A program made the translations under genes and the position numbers. A stretch of 64,000 bases of DNA from Isoperla grammatica (taxonomy: Eukaryota > Arthropoda > Insecta > Plecoptera > Perlodidae): NCBI GenBank assembly GCA_945910005.1, contig OX246739.1, positions 40,779,201 to 40,843,200 of the forward strand, read 5' to 3'. This document shows positions 58,413 through 64,000 of the stretch, piece by piece. A model generated the notes under the pieces. That model was not told the origin of the DNA, made no database searches, and worked only from the letters and a program-made list of their open reading frames with translations. The first letter of the stretch is position 1; each line of letters opens with the position of its first letter.

Positions 58413-58550
58413 AAATGCACAGTCCAGGTTCCAGACTCATGCCAGCTCTGCCTCTCCTAACCACCAAGCACGGAATAATATTGCCAGATAGACATCTCTC
58501 TGATTGGTGGAGGCTGAGGGGAGGAGGGCTTGAGTCAGGACTGCGCATTT
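58413..58550. mobile_element. Short palindromic MITE
   Basis: The left arm AAATGCACAGTCCAGG pairs with the right arm TGAGTCAGGACTGCGCATTT, and CTCCTAACCACCAA pairs with TTGGTGGAGGCTGAGG further in. Related to 36173-36310. Confidence 0.6.
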
Positions 58551-59864
58551 TGCCATTCAGTAATTTCTTTAAAAATTCTCACAGTCATATAATTTCAAGC
58601 ACAGTTATTTTGCCATTACTGTATTATAAGTTTCCATGACTGAGAATGAATTGACATATTTAACATACTTCTGTTATATCTGAAACGAATGAACAAACAA
58701 CTAAAACATAATATTTTGAACACGTATTTTTATTTCATTATTGAAATCAACAGTTTTACATGACACTTAAAACATAAAACAACTTCACGAAGACACGGCA
58801 AGATCGACAAAGAACTTGAAAGAGCTGTGGCTGGTTACCAAACCTTTAGCCATCTGTATACACAAAGGGTTTTTTCTGTTACCGTCTAACTATTTTGTGG
58901 CTTACCTAACCTGTACCCTCACTTACACTGTCTTTGGTCCATTTTACTGATTTTTCAAATGTCGACCCACATCAGCGACGACATTTTACTCCTTTACACT
59001 TTTAAACGAGAATACTGCCCATACGCTTTCAATCGACCGTTAACTGTACTCGATAAAAGTTACATGTAAAACTCAGGGTTAAGAGCACAGAGAAAATTAT
59101 GTTATATTTTTAAAACATTCTTTTGGGTTAACAAATCTTGCTTTCTCGAGTTTATATTATGTATTTTTTTTTTTTGATTTCCTTTCTTCATAATTTCCTA
59201 TTCAATATTAAATTTTGTAAAGGCCACATATTGTTATTTTCAGAAAAAAAATTAGAAACTGCTCTTAAAAATAAGTTGTTATATAGTACCATTATTATTT
59301 CTTTTATATCAATTTATTTTAAAATATTTTGCACCTTTATGAGCACTTGAAATTATATAAGTAATAGGTTACGTACATGTTTATTAAATGACTCGATTAT
59401 GTATTGTTGTGATGAATCACATGAACAGGAGATAAGGTCCAAAGGAAATACCAATAATTTTGTACCTACCCAACGTGATTTGATATTACAATATTACACG
59501 ATTTAGTCGAATAATAGCATTGAAAATATTGTTAACTTTATGTTAACCGTCTTGCTGTGAATCTAAATAAAGATGTCGAGGTGGGTATCCTCATTTACAC
59601 TTCTGGCTCGATGATTTGCACTTAAAAAAATCTCACACGTACTTTCACTTTGTCCGTAATATCAACCAAGACATTAGTATAAATGTTCTCGTTCTACACA
59701 CGTGAGTGAAGCAAGCATTCCTTTAGAACTGTATCAATTAAATCGAGGTGGTCGCTGCGCATTTACCCACGAAGAAAAGATAATGTTTGAAACGCAAACG
59801 CGAAGAAGTCTCATCGGCTCCTGGTAACAATTGTTGGCAGAAACACTTGCTATAGTTGAGAATG

Positions 59865-61703
59865 TCAATGCTGTATCACCATTGTTGCCAAGAGTAAGAA
59901 CAAGCTGATGGTGTGGCTGGCCTTTGCGACGCCGTTCCAGGTATCTTGTTGCACTGCCGCATGAGTCTCGCCTGAAACCAACGAAGCAGTTGATCCAATT
60001 CAAGAGTGAATCCACAGGTGAGGCTATGTCACCATTCTTGCCTACCCTGCATAAAAATACAGTTGAATATGTCTTTTTGTAAGTTTGTAACCAATAGTAT
60101 TCAACTGTGTTAGCCATACAAAAAATACCTTTCTGATTTTGCTCATAGTTATACAATGTTATACTACTGTCATAGTATAGGCCTACTTAAAAAATTATCT
60201 TCAATTTATATCGAGCAACTCATCAACGAAAGTAAGAAGAGAATGATTTAAAAATATAGCAATGGCATTAAGGCAACTTTTCATAAAAGTGTATACTTTT
60301 CTTTTCTAATCTTCCTTATGAAGAGAGATTCGTTTGTATGAGGGTTGCTGCCTTTCATTCCGTCGACCTGCAGTCCGTATTAAAATAGCTTATTCATTCA
60401 TCCATTTTTAAAACGTCAAAGAAAATATGATATTAAATTAATAAAATATCTACCTAAACAGAACTTCAATTATCTCACTATTCAAAGTAAATTTCCTCCC
60501 CTACGAAGAAATTCCTATATTACTGATACCTAACGTAAAATCAAAACAAGACTTTAATTTTAATGGTAATTTTAAAAAGTAATTTCATTACTTTTTTTCA
60601 TAAAAAATAACGTAATTAAATTACATTTTGTCTGAAGTATAGGCTATGTAATTTCACTACTTTTAAAAAGTAATTTATCCAGCTCTGCTTACCGGTGGCT
60701 TCATTACGATTATATATGAGGATCAATCGATCAAAGTGACTCACCGTTGAGTACGGTGACGTGAACGACGACTGAAGAGTTGTTGTTGAGTGCGCATGCG
60801 TACGCACCGCTGTCGCGCTTGTCTGCGCGCGGTATGACGAGCCGGCCAATGTCCTTGTCACTGCAAACACACACATTTCATAGAGGTCATTCTGGCACCA
60901 CCAAGGTTGTGCAGTGTGCATATCCTCCAGTAGCGGATACAGGGAGGGTTGTTCGACCAGAGATTCGTAACATGGAACTACTACTACGGCACTGGTGCAT
61001 AGGGGTAATACCTGCCCCCCCCCCTCCCCCCACCCAGCCTAATCCTTTTTAATGAATACTGAATTAATCTCGTCATTTTCCGCGTCCACGTGAACAGAAT
61101 TTTACAGAATTTTTCTTCTGCCTCCGACGGCCGGGGCTCTGCTCCAGACCGCTCAAGTCTCCAACCACTGAGAAAAGCCACTACCAGCATGAAATCCTGG
61201 ACTGCCACTGCTGCAAACATCAAAACAGTAATTTCCTAAGTTCCTGAAGTTATTTGATGTAATTTCCTCAAATTAAAAATTCTCTAAGGGCTAAGGCACA
61301 AGAGGAAGTAGAAAACGGATACTTTCGAAATATTTTGCCAGCTAAATATTCAGTCCGGGACTAACTTGTATCAACCACCAATCAGATCAATGCCCACGGA
61401 AGAAAACAAGTTAGTCTGGGATTAACAATTCAGAATTCACCCTCTTAGTTCAGATGAAATTATTTCTGATATATTTTCAAAACCAAGTAATGATTCATTG
61501 ACGTTATTGTGAGAATTACTCTACTGACCTTCCTCGGACAGTTTTGACCTTGCGTTCCAGAGGGTGGTTGTCTTTGCTCCAGATGACGTGGCCCGTCTCC
61601 GTAGGGGTCATGACCTTGCACGTGAGCTCGATGGTGCTGCCAGTCTTGTAGTAGCGGTCATGCACAGAGTGTCCGTGTTCATCGACGATCTTAAGTTCGG
61701 GAG
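59865..61703 (-). CDS. Dpr-like two-Ig-domain surface protein, last three coding exons
   Basis: Minus-strand exons 61703-61529, 60860-60745 and 59971-59865 (stop 59867-59865) join in frame. They encode an Ig domain: PELKIVDEHGHSVHDRYYKT, then STIELTCKV with the first Cys, VIWSKD with the core Trp, DKDIGRLVIPRADKRDSGAY with the second Cys following, and VVVHVTVLNGETHAAVQQD. This matches the second Ig domain of the Dpr family (VLNGE.PAA.Q junction), which binds DIP proteins on neurons during synaptic partner choice. The last 30 or so residues end in a hydrophobic stretch (TISLFLLLATMVIQH) with nothing after it, fitting a GPI-attachment signal or a short membrane anchor. The first Ig domain and signal peptide lie beyond the right edge or in distant exons. 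Which paralogue cannot be told. A nematode-like zig-8 or lachesin relative is less likely. Confidence 0.8.
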
Positions 61704-62753
61704 CTGGAATGAAGAGCATTCAACGTTGAGCAGTCAAGCAACCACAGTTCAAAGAAAACCACCTGCAATGCTAGTATTTTATTCCGGGTAAGAATCACTT
61801 TTTTTTATCTTGTTGTGATCTCAAAATATCATTTTTTTAAATCTTTCAATTTCATCAAAACAAAAATCTTGGTAACGCCAGGAATTAGTGGGTATTTCGC
61901 CAAGCACATGCAGTTCGGTATATCAATTAACCGCCCGCTAATTGGTTCCGCCACGCCCATCTATGACGACAGTATCCACAAGGTTACTGTGTAACCACTT
62001 TGTAATCTGGGTGGTTTATACCGCGACTACCATGACCGCTCCCCTGAGCCCTGACAAACAACAGACGAGGGAGGCGCTGTGCGATTGTTTGACTGAGTGA
62101 GAGAGACAAGTCGGTCTCATTCAGCAGTGTTGACATGGCTACTTAGTGGAAGTGTTGCTGTCGCGGACACTGCTGCTCAACGGTTCAATTACGACGATTG
62201 GACTCGGTCGGGAGCAATTTCAAGTGCCAGTCGGAAGATAACTTTCTCGATTTCTATCTGCTTAGAAACTAATATTGTTTAGTGAAGTAGCAATATGCTA
62301 AACAATGAGATAGGTAACGTCAGCCGCCTCTATTAATTGTGATACTATTGTAATCGACGTGGCGATACTTGAAAATCTAGTGGAAACAATGTTACAAGTA
62401 TACGATAATATGATGTATTTTTAAACCAATTTGCCGGGTACGCATTCTTTCGGTGTCATTACTCCTAAAACATTGCACTCAATTTTGCGGCTAGTTTAAT
62501 TACTATATATTCTATAGAAAATGTTTACAATGCGTAGATACAAACGGAAACATAAAAACCATTCTGAAAAGTGTTTTTATAAATACGCCGTCCCCTGATT
62601 TTAACACCAAAATTGATTAAATATTAATTTCTCGAGTAAAATAACATCTAACATAATTGACTGATGAAAGTTGTCAAGTTAATGTATAGGGTATGCAAAT
62701 CAAAAGAGACAGTTTTCCATATAAGAAATGAGAAATAATCAAAGCATTTATAG

Positions 62754-62832
62754 GCCCGAGTTCACCAAACATTGTTAAACCTTTGATAATCTCGTATAAA
62801 GTTTGGTCTGAGGTTTGGTGAAACCGGGCTTA
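62754..62832. mobile_element. Very short inverted-repeat element
   Basis: GCCCGAGTTCACCAAAC at the left pairs with GTTTGGTGAAACCGGGC at the right around about 45 bp. It could fold as one hairpin. No superfamily assigned. Confidence 0.5.
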
Positions 62833-63385
62833 GAACATCAACGGTGCCAGCAAAAGTTATATCAATTCGTTATCAGGGTTCTTTAATTTTCTACTACAAC
62901 TCGACGATAATAGAGATGACATTACCCCGATTAAATTAATTAGTTCTGTACCATGCGCTCTTGACTTAATCAAGGAGGAACAAAAAATCCATTCATGAGC
63001 AGAACACTTAAATTGATAATTGGTTTGTATTGATCCAAACTCTGGCATATCTGAACAGTTGGAATGGAAGGGAGATATTCTTTCAAGATAATTCTACGAA
63101 CTTTCGGTGTATTCTTCACGATGTCAGCGCCAAACATTCTGTATGGTATTGAGTAATTATAGTTATCTGTGACTGTGGTATCGGTTTATTATCATCCAGT
63201 AACCTTACAAAATAAGCCTATATATAGGGTCTGTATAAAGAAATATGACGCAAGTATAGGTGATAACTGATAAGCCAATTTTAAATGCTTACATTTTACT
63301 CAAACTGAAGGGTATTATTTTTCCTTTTTTTCGTAGGAATCCCAGAATACCAGCTTTACCTGATTACCCCTCTTCAGACTTACTA

Positions 63386-63880
63386 CAGCCGCTTTCGTTT
63401 ATACCTCGCCAGAGTAACCCGTCCGAACAGTAATGTCACGTGACTTTACTTCACCGGGTCAGAATTTTCAACCCGAGTAAACGAAAGCGTTTCGGAGTAG
63501 GGTTGCTTTGCAAATGGATGCCGTGCGCTTGCATAGCTAAACATAACCTACAAATTGTTTTGAATTTTTTGTAATGCCTTATGTACTTACTTTCTGCGCG
63601 CAATTCATTAATAGCCTACTCAAAAACACGGGTTTGCGTCCAAATATCCACATGCATCATCCACAGCCACTTTTACACCACCATCAAAATCATAACATTT
63701 CGTATTTTCCGCCCAAACCTAACTTAACCTGCTCCCGAGGCAGGTCACTTTTTTGGTGATCGGGTCAGAAAACCGGGTTACTCTGGCATAGTTGCCGAAC
63801 GCACCAGAGTAACCTGCTACTGATCGGGTTTGGTTTGCGGACTGATAGATTGCTCTGGTGAGGTAAACGTAAGCGGCTTG
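63386..63880. mobile_element. Inverted-repeat element with CARCCGCTTWCGTTTA termini
   Basis: The left end CAGCCGCTTTCGTTTATACC and right end, reversed, CAAGCCGCTTACGTTTACC continue into CTC.CCAGAG. TA flanks at 63384-63385 and 63881-63882. CAGAGTAACC and CGGGT motifs repeat inside both ends. 495 bp, non-coding. Confidence 0.65.
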
Positions 63881-64000
63881 TACGTAGACCCTATACTTGG
63901 TTCTTTGAATAACTGTCAGAAGACTGTTAGTACGACTCAATCCCAGTATTTGCGTTTATGACGGATGAAACCCTCGGAAACCCCATTCAGTCATAGATTG

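Larger units (their letters stand above)
56344..59864. other. Convergent intergenic region between VPS45 and the Dpr-like gene
   Basis: VPS45 3' UTR on the left, Dpr-like 3' UTR (minus) on the right. Contains the fourth TAGGGATGT element (56995-57552) and a palindromic MITE (58413-58550). Minus-strand AATAAA candidates (TTTATT on plus) occur at about 58729 and 59370. Confidence 0.6.
61704..64000. other. Intron of the Dpr-like gene (presumed)
   Basis: Upstream of the last-but-two exon on the minus strand. No further exon was recognised. It holds a tiny inverted-repeat element (62754-62832) and a 495-bp inverted-repeat element (63386-63880). Confidence 0.5.

Noticed and set aside
60920..61045. 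Possible transposon near AGTAGCGGATACAGGG and a C-rich run
   Set aside because: Resembles one end of the 23763-24044 element, but no matching opposite end or target duplication was found.
1..64000. CRISPR arrays, operons or bacterial defence systems
   Set aside because: The window is spliced animal DNA; no spaced direct repeats of that kind and no bacterial gene layout.

Overview
This is an AT-rich animal nuclear segment, not a microbial one. It holds four spliced genes with GT-AG introns, separated by long non-coding stretches full of small DNA transposons. The gene at the right end encodes a Dpr-type two-Ig neuronal surface protein, and the CPT1 gene carries a duplicated exon of the kind I recall from insects. 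Together these point to a protostome, most likely an arthropod. Crustacean is only a guess, from intron size, transposon load and the very frequent 8-bp palindrome TAGGCCTA.

Layout, left to right. (1) 106-6885, plus: 3' part of an RBM12-like RNA-binding protein. The 5' end lies outside the window, and a 30-bp repeat is expanded inside one coding exon. (2) 6886-25610: about 18.7 kb with no host gene I can support. It contains a nearly complete RTE-like LINE (11.84-15.1 kb) broken by one frameshift, a hAT element with an exact 8-bp target duplication, a Tigger/pogo-like MITE and several other inverted-repeat elements. (3) 25631-43051, plus: complete carnitine O-palmitoyltransferase 1 (CPT1), 774 codons in 12 coding exons, plus one alternative copy of exon 7. 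Two 66-nt exons of equal length and phase follow a 26-nt microexon that encodes the catalytic His. (4) 43052-46572: intergenic, with tRNA-derived SINE sequence, palindromic MITEs and a PIF/Harbinger-like element. (5) 46573-56343, plus: complete VPS45, 563 codons in 9 exons. Its introns carry a second PIF/Harbinger-like element, a hAT-like element, a piggyBac-like element with TTAA duplications, and an unexplained ETS/E-box cluster. (6) 61703-59865, minus: last three coding exons of the Dpr-like gene, ending in a hydrophobic tail; the 5' part lies beyond the right edge.

The four genes are not functionally linked: RNA binding, mitochondrial fatty-acid import, endosomal vesicle fusion and neuronal recognition. 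The most notable biology is the CPT1 exon pair, the catalytic microexon, and the transposon record. That record includes at least six hAT-like insertions whose 8-bp duplications are readable (five exact, one imperfect), and two Harbinger-type elements that both still carry the start of what looks like a Myb/SANT-like gene. I did not find a clearly new gene system. Exon boundaries were set by reading splice sites and frame by eye; no transcript or database evidence was available.
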